A stretch of 64,000 bases of DNA from Microthyrium microscopicum. Lineage: Eukaryota > Ascomycota > Dothideomycetes > Microthyriales > Microthyriaceae. The stretch lies in the NCBI GenBank assembly GCA_010405405.1, contig MU004236.1, positions 2,176,070 through 2,240,069 on the forward strand. The letters run 5' to 3'. Shown here in pieces: positions 24,671-35,132 of this stretch. Each line of letters starts with the position of its first letter. The stretch's first letter is position 1. The notes under the pieces were generated by a model. It was given only the letters and a program-made list of their open reading frames with translations. It did no database searches and was not told the DNA's origin. A program made the position numbers and the translations under genes.

Positions 24671-25642
24671 TCACCTGAATAGTCTCCGCCCATTCACTCT
24701 CGCCGCCGTATTTTCCTTTCCCTTCATACTCAAACCCAGAAATCCCGCCGCATTCCCCACACTCTCCTTTTTATACCGTCTCAACGCCTCTCTAAAATGA
24801 TCCGGCGTCAACGGTCCACAATCCTGTCTTTTCGTGCGCTCCACAATCGGCGCATTATCATCAATCTTCTCGCCCGTCGGCAACGTCGTGCTCGCCGCCT
24901 GCCATTCGCGCTGCACACCCAACGCCTTCTCGATGAGCTCGCCTAGGAAGATCTTTGTCATGCCGCTGACACTTGTCACGACAGAGGGCGGGACAGATTG
25001 TGAGAGCGTGTGGTTAATTAGTTTGCGAACAGAGGCATTTGATAATTTAGCGCGGCGGAAACGGTCGTAGCGTTCTGTTTGTTCGGGATTGAGTCGGTCA
25101 AGGAGCATACTACCAGACACATGTTAGTCAATGGGATATGCGGGAGGATGCGAGGGTGGTCGTTACTTGTTTCGTTCGCGCTGTGCTTCGGCGCTTTCAT
25201 CATATTCTTCGTTTACTGCGACGAGGCCATCTTCGTCATCTCCGTCTGCTGCATCGTCCGCTTCATTGCCTCCTAAGGCGCTGCCTGCGCGCTCGCCGTT
25301 GACTCCGCTGCCATTGAGGGCGCTGCCATTTACGCCGCTGCCATTGTCGTCGTCGGTTGCTTTGCGCTTGCGGCGGTTGGTGCGCGAGAGGCTGGAGACT
25401 AGGCTGCCGCCGGCTGCGAGGGAGCTTTCGACCGAGGGTGAGCGGGCGGAGGAGAGGGGTGTGCGGGCGCCGGGTGAGAGTGCGGAGACTGGACCGTCGG
25501 GCGGGAAGGATGTTTGGCGGAGATGGGAAGGGCCTGCGCTGGAGGGCTTGCGGCGCTTGGAGGAGGATGGGTTTGTGTTTAGTGCTGGGCGCTTTCGGGG
25601 CAGGTTGAGCGTCATATTGGATGGTTGAGGAGGAGATGCCAT
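24671..25642 (-). CDS. TAF11: TFIID subunit TAF11
   Basis: Two exons (25642-25167 and 25109-24671) give 304 residues. The first 150 are low-complexity and basic/Ser-rich, then acidic (DDAADGDDEDGLVAV), as in fungal TAF11. The second exon carries the TAFII28 histone fold: NMLLDRLNPEQTERYDRFRR, ASVRKLINHTLSQSVPPSVV, MTKIFLGELIEKALGVQREW and LTPDHFREALRRYKKE. TAF11 pairs with TAF13 through this fold within TFIID at promoters. The start at 25642 (MASPPQPSNM) was preferred to one twelve codons upstream because it fits the family leader better; this is a mild preference. It converges with uL4. Confidence 0.93.
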
Positions 25643-25786
25643 GATTTTGGGATCTAAGAGTAGAAGGCTCTGAGACACTGAGGGAGATACTCGTGTTGTT
25701 GTGGTAGATAATGTGGTTGTTGAAGGTGAATGCTCAGTCTAAGATCAGAGATCTTGAGGTTGAATGTTGAATGTTCAATTTGATAT

Positions 25787-25792
25787 CACGTG
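25787..25792. promoter_or_regulatory. CACGTG box upstream of TAF11
   Basis: A perfect CACGTG palindrome 145 bp before the TAF11 ATG. Binding is inferred only. Confidence 0.3.
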
Positions 25793-25914
25793 ACACTCAA
25801 CATGTATGTATGTATGTTTCTAATTTTGAGACGGCTTTGAATTGATCAACGACCAACATCATCCAATTTTATTGATTCAAGGCTAGCAAACCATACAATC
25901 ATTAAACATACTCA

Positions 25915-26730
25915 TTATACGCCCAGGAACATCGCGCCGAATCCCAACACTCCTCCTATCCAAGATGCCCCAGTTGTCGCGCCAATAGCTTTTGAAGGTG
26001 CCGCTGTCGCGCCGACAGTCGTCGCAGCACCAACTGAAGTTGTTGGTGTAGTCTTGGTGGAAGTGCTCGTCAATGTGCTGTTTTTGCTAACCGTAGCTAC
26101 TGAGGTCGAATTCAGTCCCAAAGATGGAGCCGGCGTTGCGCAGAATCCAGGTACCGTTGCACAAATCAGGCCAGAACTACAGCAAGCTGTCATGGTTGTG
26201 CTCCCAGGCCAGGTACAAGTACTGGCCCCTAGGTTGCAAAGTCCTTCGCTGGAAGACGATGTGACTGATGGACCACCTTGAGTTGTAGCCGACCCGGTTA
26301 TTGATCCAGATGTCGTCGCTCCTCCAAGTATCACTGATGTTGTTGTACTGGCTCCTGCTCCTCCGGGGATGCAGGCAGTAGACCCGCAAGCGTCGCCCAC
26401 GTTGCAGCATCCAGCAACGCCGCCATTGAAAGTACAGACTGGTCCACCTGCTGGGCAGGCTTGACTGCATAGGCCGACTCCATTGGAGGTATAGCAGGCC
26501 GCGCCGCTGGAGCAACAGCCTGATCCATCAGGGCAGAGGGTATCAGTCGAGATTGCACAGGCTCCTGCTTGTCGAGCAAAGAGGGCCTCTAATATGTTGG
26601 GCTCTGGGAGAGCTGCTCGAGGCGTAACAGCTGGGCTGCGAGCTACGTGGAGTTCGGCATGGCGAGCGAAAATGCTTGCAGACGCTGAGAGCGAGAAAGC
26701 GAACGTGAGATATTTGAAAGCAAAAACCAT
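25915..26730 (-). CDS. Cys-rich, Ser/Thr-rich secreted protein with probable GPI anchor
   Basis: A single-exon, 271-residue protein. Residues 1-20 (MVFAFKYLTFAFSLSASASI) form a signal peptide. A first Cys-rich module at about 55-120 contains CPDGSGCCSSGAACY and VAGCCNVGDACG. A Ser/Thr-rich spacer follows, then a second module at about 165-200 with CTWPGSTTMTACCSSGLIC. After another Ser/Thr stretch the protein ends with a hydrophobic tail (WIGGVLGFGAMFLGV) after small residues, as expected for GPI attachment. CC doublets in short repeated modules are common in fungal cell-surface proteins. The frame extends upstream of this methionine, but the signal peptide decides the start. No enzymatic function is assigned. 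Confidence 0.8.
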   Translation of the reverse strand: MVFAFKYLTFAFSLSASASIFARHAELHVARSPAVTPRAALPEPNILEALFARQAGACAISTDTLCPDGSGCCSSGAACYTSNGVGLCSQACPAGGPVCTFNGGVAGCCNVGDACGSTACIPGGAGASTTTSVILGGATTSGSITGSATTQGGPSVTSSSSEGLCNLGASTCTWPGSTTMTACCSSGLICATVPGFCATPAPSLGLNSTSVATVSKNSTLTSTSTKTTPTTSVGAATTVGATAAPSKAIGATTGASWIGGVLGFGAMFLGV

Positions 26731-27871
26731 TCTGGCAACGGTAGTTGTGCAGTAAGTTTGACAGTCCGAGAAGACAACACGACACTGTGGAACAGATATC
26801 GCCGCATATTTATCAATACAAATTCCCAAGGCCTCACACCAAGCTATATTTGCATTCAGCCGCAGTGAATCGGACAATTCTAGGCCATGCAATGCTTGAA
26901 CAGCTAAGAAAATGCTCGAGAAGACGGATTTAGAAGGCGGGGATGCAAGCATGGAGCATTGTGGCTGCAGGTTTTCGGTGCCATTGGTGTGTAAAGTCGG
27001 CACTATCTTGTATCTGCAAGAACATGCAGATATTATACGAATACACGCACTCAGCCTCTTCACCAAGACATGCTGCAATGCTCGCTCAGATGTCTCCAGC
27101 TTTGAATCGATCAGTTTGCGGCGAGGCTGTCAAAAACAGTTTGGTGACAGAGCCGCTCAAGAAGAAAACTTTAAGCAATCTCCATACCTTTTTGAGAGTA
27201 TAAACAAATTCCGCCTTTTTCGGAAAATATATTGAGGCTTGAATACATTCAAGAATAGGTATTTTCTTGGCTTCGACGAAAAGCCCGTACATGCGCTTAT
27301 TGGCTCAAAGTGGTGTTACATTACACTTAATCTGATTATAGGAAAAATGCTTCAGTTCCTAGCTTATTCAAAGATTTCACCGTTAATTCAATCATTTCGA
27401 CATAGAAGCTTCAGACAACAAAACATTACGCATGTTCCCATTAGACATCGATCAAGGAGTGACTCTTATCGTCCAGCGGCTCGGAGGTTAATTGTATGGA
27501 ACCCATAAACGGAACTTTCGGAACCAAGCTTGTAGTATCAAGATATAAAATCTTAAACCGGCTCTAGGTTCTACATTCATCGATCACTCAGCAAATTACT
27601 ATTCAGGTCACTGACAAAACCCTACTGACAGATTATTTTGACATGTGGGGATCTACTAGCCCATCCTTGTTTCACTGTTCACATGAACACTTTTGCCTCC
27701 TAAACCTTCTACAAAAACGATGATGTATCGATATCAATCTTTTCAACTTGCTATACTGCTGAAGTAAGGGGCTCACAGGGTACTCAAGCTCTTCTATTGA
27801 GGCATCTTGACATATATTCGAGTTCTTTTATAGGTTTGCCGGAATCATCTGAGCGAGATTATTCCAGAGCA
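26731..27871. other. Intergenic region
   Basis: Divergent promoter region between the GPI-type protein and the oxygenase-like gene. No gene, RNA or repeat is recognised in its 1.1 kb. Confidence 0.5.
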
Positions 27872-29351
27872 ATGTCTGTTCCAATTCCCTTCTATCGTGA
27901 CACCCCCAATACCCGAAGGTCAGTCATATCGACAGTAAGAATTTCCCTTGACTGACAATATCAGGCGATGGGGATATACTTTCGAAAACACTCCAGAGCA
28001 TTTGACTCTGGAAAAGATGCAGCCTCTGAAGCATTCCTACGATAAGATGGCAGATGACTGTCTCATAGAGCTATACAGGATCCGAGATGAGTCAAAACAA
28101 CCGAAGCAGGATGCCGAACTTCAGGCCGAAGTCAGTCAAGCACAGAGCGGTTTAGAGAAGCCAGCAGCAAAGGGACCAGATCTCCTGACTTTACTAAGAG
28201 ACAACAAACACTCTCACCCAGCCATAACAAAGTTCTGGGATCATGTCAACGAACTTCCGCCTTGGGTCTCATGGACACAGATTGAAAGAGGCCAAGACGT
28301 GTTTTATCGGTACGGTGGTGCCGTTCTAACAGGTTTGGCATTTCAGTCACTGTTGGGAGGTATGGGAGGTGCTAGAGTCGTGGAGACACTGACACGTACT
28401 GGTGCCTTCAGCACAAAAAGCGCTCGCAAACGTCTATACGAGACCACACAACATCTTCTTCAGATCACACAAAATCTTGACAGCGTAAAACCTGGTGGCA
28501 AAGGCTGGGAGAGCAGTGTCCGTGTACGTCTCCTGCACGCCATGGTAAGGCAACGCATCTTGAAGCTCGAAAAGGAGAAGCCTGGATACTACGACGTGGA
28601 ATCCTATGGCATGCCAGTCAGTGATCTAGATTCCATCGGAACTATCATGACCTTCAGCTCTTCACTGCTCTGGCAATCGCTTCCTCGCCAAGGTCTTTTC
28701 CCTTCTTCACAAGAATGCGAAGACTATGTCGCCCTCTGGCGGTATATCGGTAACTTGATGGGCACGCCAACAGAAAGCTACTTTGATTCTGCAGCATCCG
28801 CCCGTCGAACACTCGAATCTCTTTTACTGTATGAAATTGACCCATCGCCAACGAGCCGTGTGCTATCATACAACCTCATTGCAGCACTTTCCAATAGCCC
28901 GCCAATCTACGCTTCCCCTGATATGCTACTGGCGACAGCTCGCTGGCTGCTTGGGCATGAGCTCTGTGATGCTCTGGGGCTTGGTCGGCCGCGCTCCTGG
29001 TTCTACTATGCGTTGATGGCTGGCCAGTGTATATTCTTTATGTTTGCGGTATACAGCGCTCGTCTGATACATGCATGGGATGTGCGGAAACAGGCGTTTC
29101 TACGAAAGGCATTTTGGGTAATGATTGTAGAGAGCGATACTGGCCTAAAAGGTCGGGAGGCTTCGTTTGACATGAAATGGGTTCCACGACATGGGAAAAC
29201 AACGGTCAAAGAGCAGTGGCGGGAGAAAGAAAAGGGAGAGCCAGCGGGCATTGAGATGCGTAATTTGAAGGCTTTGGCATATGGTGTGCTCAGTCTGACC
29301 GCTGTTGTAGTTTTAAGCTGGGTTTCATTGCGTGTTTTGCTAAAGAACTAA
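27872..29351 (+). CDS. MpaB/Lcp-type (DUF2236) oxygenase-like membrane protein
   Basis: Two exons (27872-27918 and 27965-29351) encode 477 residues, starting MSVPIPFYRDTPNTRRWGYT. The central region reads YGGAVLTGLAFQSLLGGMGG, ARVVETLTRTGAFS, SVRVRLLHAMVRQRIL and CEDYVALWRYIGNLMGTP. This is the pattern of the ER-bound oxygenase MpaB / rubber oxygenase Lcp catalytic domain family (DUF2236), whose studied members use a b-type heme; the His of RLLHAMVR lies where a heme ligand is expected. Two hydrophobic segments near the C-terminus (ALMAGQCIFFMFAVYSARLI and ALAYGVLSLTAVVVLSWVSL) suggest membrane anchoring, as in MpaB. No biosynthetic cluster is evident around it, so the substrate is unknown. 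Confidence 0.8.
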
Positions 29352-29399
29352 TATGGTTACCTTCAGATTCGCAGGGTAAATACAAGTATGTCCTTGTGA

Positions 29400-29831
29400 C
29401 TATTGCCTCACTGTGGCATATTTCATCCACAATGGATCCTGCTCAAACCTTGGTTGGCACTCTTCTTCCAGGCTAAGTAAAATTTCCAGACCATCACTCC
29501 GGCTTTCTGGCACAGCGGGTAGAACGCCATGCCCTCCACTGAGAAAACCAACGTGAGGCGAATGTACGGCGTCAATATAACCACGCAATTTGGGCCCCCA
29601 TTGTATTTCCAACAAGTTGTAGTCCTTCCAGATCGTCATAAAGCAGTCGTAACCGGGCAGGTCTAGCAAGGCTGTAGGAACCAACTGGATACAATCAAGG
29701 ACGGAAGCCATGAGAGTGGACAAGTTGGCAATCAGCCAGCCAGCTATTGATCGCACATATTTCATGCCGATAGTCGATTCTCTCATTCGTTGTGTTTCTG
29801 CTCGAGGGTACAAGTTGATCTTCGCCGACAT
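29400..29831 (-). pseudogene. C-terminal remnant of a BAHD-type (transferase family) acyltransferase
   Basis: About 143 residues start at MSAKINLYPRAETQ. The tail WKDYNLLEIQWGPKLRGYID, then a Pro/Gly stretch, GLEILLSLEEE and DPLWMKYATV matches the last third of fungal PF02458 transferases (trichothecene acetyltransferase-like). These end in W..F...E.DWGP.LG, a DGG-like turn and a closing W..YA. The N-terminal half with the catalytic HxxxD motif is not found upstream on the minus strand. It is therefore most likely a truncated relic, though a small expressed gene cannot be excluded. It converges with the oxygenase-like gene, 48 bp between stops. Confidence 0.55.
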
Positions 29832-30705
29832 CAATCGAGACACAATCCAACCTCGAACATGTTAGTCTTATGTATGTCGTTCTTAGGCACAGTGATGGCC
29901 AGAAGTCATTCACACGATCGAGAGATCTTCACTTCTTTCAGCATAGCTCAAGACCAACCCAATCATGTTACAGGTCCACGAACTGCTCTGAAGCATTAGT
30001 CTATTTTGTCCCTGTGTGACAAAATAGACAGGTCATTGTGCGCAACTACGCCTTCGCTCTGCAGATTGAGCAGAGGTACTCAGGAGCACGTACAATTATA
30101 TACATACCTAGCCCTTAGTGATGGAGGCAGCCAATTAACGAGATCCAAAATCTACAAAAGTGATACTTAGTCGGCTTAGGCCACATGTATATCTGATCCA
30201 TCCGCATTTGACGACAAGCTGTGCGAACTTATGCTTACCGTTGTCCTGTCGACAACATATCAATCATATGAATTGTAGGTTAGATGGAGGACCCATACAA
30301 CAAATCTTCGTTACAAACAGTTGAAGCAGTTCTAAATCGAGGCGAATCTCAGAGTTGGTGATAGAGCGTACTTCTCGCCTTTGAATACTGCTTCAAAGAA
30401 CCGCTTAGGTATATGCACGAAGGCGAGATGCTTTGCACAATGGAGACAGAAGTGAAGGGTCCAGAGATTCATGAAAACGTAATGATATGTCATATTCCCC
30501 TCTCATAGCTTTGAAGCTCCTGAGCTCCGCAAGGCGGCTTACTAGCTCCCTAGCACATGCATAAGAGACCTTGCTTATTGCTTTGGAATCATCATCGACG
30601 AAGCTACTTGTATAAAAGCAGTACAACCAACTCCACTTACCCTTTCTCCTCCCATCAATCAACAAATCAATAATATAGCATATTCAAAGTGTTCCAAACC
30701 ATACA
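29832..30705. other. Intergenic region with a small hairpin
   Basis: No gene seen. A perfect 11-bp inverted repeat, TCTATTTTGTC and GACAAAATAGA, with a 7-nt loop lies at 30000-30028. It may be a relic of a small element or chance. Confidence 0.4.
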
Positions 30706-31131
30706 ATGGCTCACGCAACAGCTAAACTCAACGGCGTCACGATCGCTGAAGCAGACAGCTATGAAACAGTTGAGGGGTAGACTTATTCCCAAAACATCCA
30801 AATCACAAGAATGATATCTAATCTGAAAGTAGTAACATTTACTTTCCGCCATCATCACTGGTCAATAAGGACCAGTTTACCGAGACAAGCACTCGGACCA
30901 AGTGCCCATGGAAAGGCGAAGCCCGTAAGCTGCACCGTTGGCTATAGCCTGATATGATCAAGAGCCAGACTGACATGATCAGATTACTACACCATCAATG
31001 TAGATGGAAAGGAGGTTAAAGATGCTGCTTGGTTCTATCCGGCTCCATTGGACAAGGCACAGCATATCAAAGATTATGTTGCATTCTACAAGACGAAGGT
31101 TGAAATTACTTCGGAGGGAACGAAGGGCTAG
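30706..31131 (+). CDS. DUF427 family protein
   Basis: Three exons (30706-30776, 30833-30924 and 30983-31131) encode 103 residues. The order ATAKLNGVTIAEADSYETVEG, NIYFPPSSLV, TKCPWKGEAHYYTINVDG and AAWFYPAPLDKAQHIKDYVAFY is the full DUF427 domain, with the signature CPWKG-A-YY and the closing AW.YP.P...A..I..YVAFY. The family is widespread in bacteria and fungi; the biochemical function is unknown and the fold is compact beta-rich. Both introns split codons and restore frame. It lies 0.3 kb upstream of another small-barrel protein gene on the same strand. Confidence 0.88.
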
Positions 31132-31423
31132 TGGATGGCGATATGGAATGTGAGCTTTGATATGTACTATGTAGTTAGAACAACTATGATATATTCGTCC
31201 TCTGGAGTAGAGTATGTAAGAAGTAAACTTCCTAGGTGCAGTTCCATTGAATAATTGAATGTACATACAAATGGCCAGTGATGTTGAGTAGAGGTACCCC
31301 ACTGCCTCGGCAATTCAGGGTCGATTGACATGGCGGAGTCGCATGAAAAACATTGAAAAAGATGAAGAGAGCTCTGCCAATTCCATCCATAGCAGCAACT
31401 CTTACCAACTCATTTCATACGCA

Positions 31424-32218
31424 ATGGTCACTTACAACTTTCATATTATTTCGTTGGTGGAAGGTATATCACCGGCTGATGTTCTAGCAGTCTTGCGCCG
31501 CCAGAACATCAAGCCATTGGTCAAGGCCAAAGTCGTCAGATGGATTATTTTACCAAAAGAAATGTCCAAGATACCTCTCTTAGCCTATAATATCCACTGG
31601 GACATGCTTCTCATCCTACCAGGCGAATCCGAGCTACCACTGGAAGCAAGATCCTTCGTCAAGCATTCATGGAGCGGAAACATCGGCGTCGGATCCAGCC
31701 TCATGCAAGGCTACGAGGAGCGAAACGCCAAACTTCTACGACCACCTCCCGGAAGCGTCAAGCCAGCCGAATCATACCTCAAACCCATCTCAGAGTCATC
31801 CCAAGGACTCTCGCTATCTGCAGAGCTATCTCAATGGGTGTCGAACCTTGAAGACGAACGTCGAAAACACCCAGTCTCCATGCTGAACTTGCTCAAGTTC
31901 GCACCGAATAAACGGCAGCAGTATAAGAAGTATGGGCAGGAGTTTGCGAAACGCGTTGGATCTCGCCATGGAGGAGTCGCGAAGATTGTGGCCCATGTTG
32001 TTGGTGGGCAGGCAAAGGAGCAAGGCTGGGATGAGATCGCCTTCGCTCATTATCCAAGTATTGAACACTTTGCTGCCATGTCGGGGAGTGAGGATTATCA
32101 GGAGGTCAATAAAACGTATCGTCAGGGTGCATTGGTTGACACGTTTATCCTTTGTACGCAGGAGATTGATGATGATGGCAAGTTGGCTGGATACGTGTCT
32201 TCGTCGTCGAAGATCTGA
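31424..32218 (+). CDS. Uncharacterised protein with C-terminal DUF1330-like half
   Basis: A single exon of 264 residues from MVTYNFHIISLVEG. The C-terminal half (PVSMLNLLKFAPNKRQQYKKYGQEFAKRVGSRHGGVA, then WDEIAFAHYPSIEHFAAMSG and ALVDTFILCTQ) resembles DUF1330-type dimeric alpha/beta-barrel proteins, with the MLNLLKF start and the YPS...F..M edge strand. The N-terminal half (residues 1-75) also looks like a small alpha/beta unit and may be a diverged copy. Function is unknown. Two earlier in-frame codons could extend the protein by up to 27 residues (ATG at 31343), but that leader is Ser/Asn-rich and unlike a domain start. Confidence 0.7.
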   Translation: MVTYNFHIISLVEGISPADVLAVLRRQNIKPLVKAKVVRWIILPKEMSKIPLLAYNIHWDMLLILPGESELPLEARSFVKHSWSGNIGVGSSLMQGYEERNAKLLRPPPGSVKPAESYLKPISESSQGLSLSAELSQWVSNLEDERRKHPVSMLNLLKFAPNKRQQYKKYGQEFAKRVGSRHGGVAKIVAHVVGGQAKEQGWDEIAFAHYPSIEHFAAMSGSEDYQEVNKTYRQGALVDTFILCTQEIDDDGKLAGYVSSSSKI

Positions 32219-32808
32219 GTTGAGGGAGCTAAATGGATGTATCAGAGGCGTGCGCGAGAGAAACCTTTGTATGATATTTGTTGACCAAAAAGATGGAGTA
32301 CTTTCCTCAAAATGCATCAAGATTTCAACGAATATCAACACAAGAATCAGGCTAACTAGATCAGGATCTAGTGGCTGAACTGTACTGTGCGTTGATGCTC
32401 GCACTACTTGCGGCTTTGTACCATTTGCCTCTGTTGAATCCAATACCTTTACTAGCAACGACTGCTATGTCCAAGTCATGATGATTATACATTACTTTTG
32501 TTATGTAGCTCGGAAAAGGTCTAGCCTTTCCATGAAGCTTGTGCTGCGGGGCGAAATCGGAGGTTAGCCTTGTCCAAAAAATATCATTGACCGCCCTACA
32601 TTCAACAACTATCGAGGGAGTCATTCCGACACCAATTCACTCTCCATTGACTGCCTTTTGTGACTCTATCCGTGACTCACTTGACCTCTATAAATCCTCT
32701 CATTCTCTCATCCAGTTCAATCCTCTTTCCCACCCATCCATTGAGACAACTCTAGCCCATTGACCAAGAAATTCCTCATCAGGACTACTGCCCCACCAAA
32801 TATTCATC
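32219..32808. other. TRP5 promoter region
   Basis: No gene seen. The right part carries general-control-type sites (separate entry), a TATAAAT at 32689-32695 and a pyrimidine-rich tract before the TRP5 ATG. Confidence 0.5.
32661..32679 (+). promoter_or_regulatory. General amino-acid control (Gcn4/CPC1) sites
   Basis: A perfect TGACTCA at 32673-32679 is preceded by a one-off variant, TGACTCT, at 32661-32667. They lie 130-150 bp upstream of the TRP5 start. TGA(C/G)TCA is the known binding site of Gcn4 in yeast and CPC1/CpcA in filamentous fungi, and tryptophan genes are classical targets. Confidence 0.65.
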
Positions 32809-35132
32809 ATGGAAGGCATCAAAAAGACATTTGCTCGCTGCAAGCGGGACGAACGTGTAAGCCTATCTTCTAGGTCAATTGACATAGAAAACCTTAACTA
32901 ATGACCTCAAAAGCCTGCATTCGTTACATATGTCACCGCAGGCTACCCCAGCGTCGCCGCCACCGTGCCAATTATGCTCGCATTAGAGGCAGGTGGAGCA
33001 GATATCATTGAGCTAGGCGTTCCATTCACCGACCCAATTGCAGACGGCCCTACGATTCAGACAGCCAACACAATAGCATTGAAGAACAAGGTTACTACCA
33101 GCATGTGCCTGCAGATGGTTCGGGATGCGCGTGCAAAGGGTCTCAAGGCGCCAGTACTGTTGATGGGCTACTATAACCCTGTGCTCAGCTATGGTGAGGA
33201 CCGCTTGATCAAGGACTCGAGAGAGGCTGGTGTCAATGGCTTCATCATGGTTGATCTGCCGCCAGAGGAGGCTGTGAAATTCCGCAACCACTGCAAGAGC
33301 GGCGGGTGAGTTTACCTTCGACCATTGGCGAGCGCAATGGCTAACAGTTGTGATGCTTAGACTTTCCTACGTACCCTTGATCGCACCCGCCACGTCCGAA
33401 GCACGCATGAAGCTGCTTTGTAGTATCGCCGATTCCTTCATCTACGTCGTCTCACGCATGGGTGTTACTGGTGCCACAGGAACACTAAACACTGGCCTAC
33501 CCGATCTTCTAAAACGCGTACATTTGTGGTCGAATAATGTTCCAGCCGCGGTTGGATTTGGTGTTAGCACAAGAGATCATTTCCTCTCGGTTGGTAGCAT
33601 TGCCGAGGGAGTCGTAATTGGTAGTCACATCATCACCACGATTGCTGAAGCTGCAGAAGGCCAGGAGGCACAGGCGGTACAGAAATACTGCTCAGAGATT
33701 AGTGGTAGGACTGGCGAACCCTCGACAACAAGAGAGGTGGGGATGATTGAAGCACTCAATGAGGCTCGAGAACCAGAGAACGTCCAGGTTGATGGTGTGA
33801 TTACGGACAAGGATACTGATGGACCTGGATTAGTTGATCAGATCGAGGCGCTCAATACTGATGGGTTCAATCCATCTTTGCCTGCTAGATTTGGCGAGTT
33901 TGGTGGCCAATACGTTCCCGAGTCGCTCATGGATTGTTTGACTGAGTTGGAAGACTGCTTCAACAAGGCCAAAGATGATCCGGAGTTCTGGAAAGAATAT
34001 CAATCATACTACCCATATATGGGACGGCCTGGTCAACTCCATTTGGCCGAACGACTCACTGAGCATTGCGGCGGTGCCAACCTCTGGTTAAAGAGAGAAG
34101 ATCTGAACCATACTGGAAGCCACAAGATCAATAACGCACTCGGCCAAGCACTACTGGCAAGACGATTAGGCAAGAATGAAATCATCGCTGAGACTGGAGC
34201 CGGTCAACACGGTGTCGCAACCGCAACAGTATGCGCCAAATTTGGCATGAAATGCACCATCTTCATGGGCGCCGAAGACGTCCGCCGTCAAGCATTGAAC
34301 GTATTCCGCATCAAACTCCTAGGCGCGCAAGTCATCGCAGTCGAATCCGGCACCAAAACTCTCCGCGACTCCGTCAACGAAGCTCTTCGATCTTGGGTCA
34401 CAAATCTCTCAACGACACACTATATCATCGGATCCGCAATCGGACCTCATCCATTCCCAACAATCGTGCGCACATTCCAATCCGTTATTGGCAACGAGAC
34501 AAAGATGCAAATGCAGCAAAAGCGCGGCAAGCTCCCCGACGCTGTAGTAGCGTGCGTCGGCGGCGGCAGCAACGCAGTCGGCATGTTCTACCCCTTCTCC
34601 AACGATCCTTCTGTCAAACTTCTCGGCGTCGAAGCAGGCGGTGACGGCGTGCATACCGCCAAGCACAGCGCGACCCTAACCGGCGGAACTAAAGGTGTGC
34701 TCCACGGAGTCCGTACCTACGTTCTCCAAAACGAGCACGGCCAAATCACCGACACGCACTCCATATCCGCTGGACTAGATTATCCCGGCGTAGGCCCAGA
34801 ACTCAGTAGTTGGAAAGATAGTGAGCGGGCCAAATTCATTGCTGCGACGGATGCAGAGGCCTTAATTGGATTTCGGATGTTGAGTCAATTGGAAGGTATT
34901 ATTCCAGCTTTGGAATCGGCGCATGGGATTTATGGGGCGATGGAGCTAGCGAAGACGATGAAGAAGGATGAGGACATTGTGATCTGTTTGAGCGGACGTG
35001 GTGATAAGGATGTGCAGAGCGTTGCGGACGAGTTGCCGAATCTTGGACCACAGATTGGATGGGATTTGAGATGTAAGTGCATTGTTGAGTTTGAACTTGA
35101 TAATGAAAATGCTAACAAAGTGAACAGTTTAA
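32809..35132 (+). CDS. TRP5: Bifunctional tryptophan synthase (alpha-beta)
   Basis: Catalyses the last two steps of tryptophan synthesis. Four exons (32809-32856, 32914-33305, 33361-35072 and 35128-35132) encode 718 residues. The alpha domain is N-terminal ([28 protein letters not shown] with the catalytic Asp, [17 protein letters not shown]). The beta domain starts around residue 300 ([14 protein letters not shown]). It contains [15 protein letters not shown] with the PLP lysine in [15 protein letters not shown], the phosphate loop [10 protein letters not shown] and LSGRGDKD. The last exon supplies only TTTAA: the donor GTAAG at 35073 and acceptor AACAG at 35127 join to give the canonical terminus GWDLRF followed by stop. 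Without that splice the frame would run on into about 38 foreign residues. General-control sites lie upstream. Confidence 0.97.

Noticed and set aside
26912-27235. 107-residue plus-strand frame between the GPI-type and oxygenase-like genes
   Set aside because: No domain-like pattern and no conserved neighbours; treated as chance.
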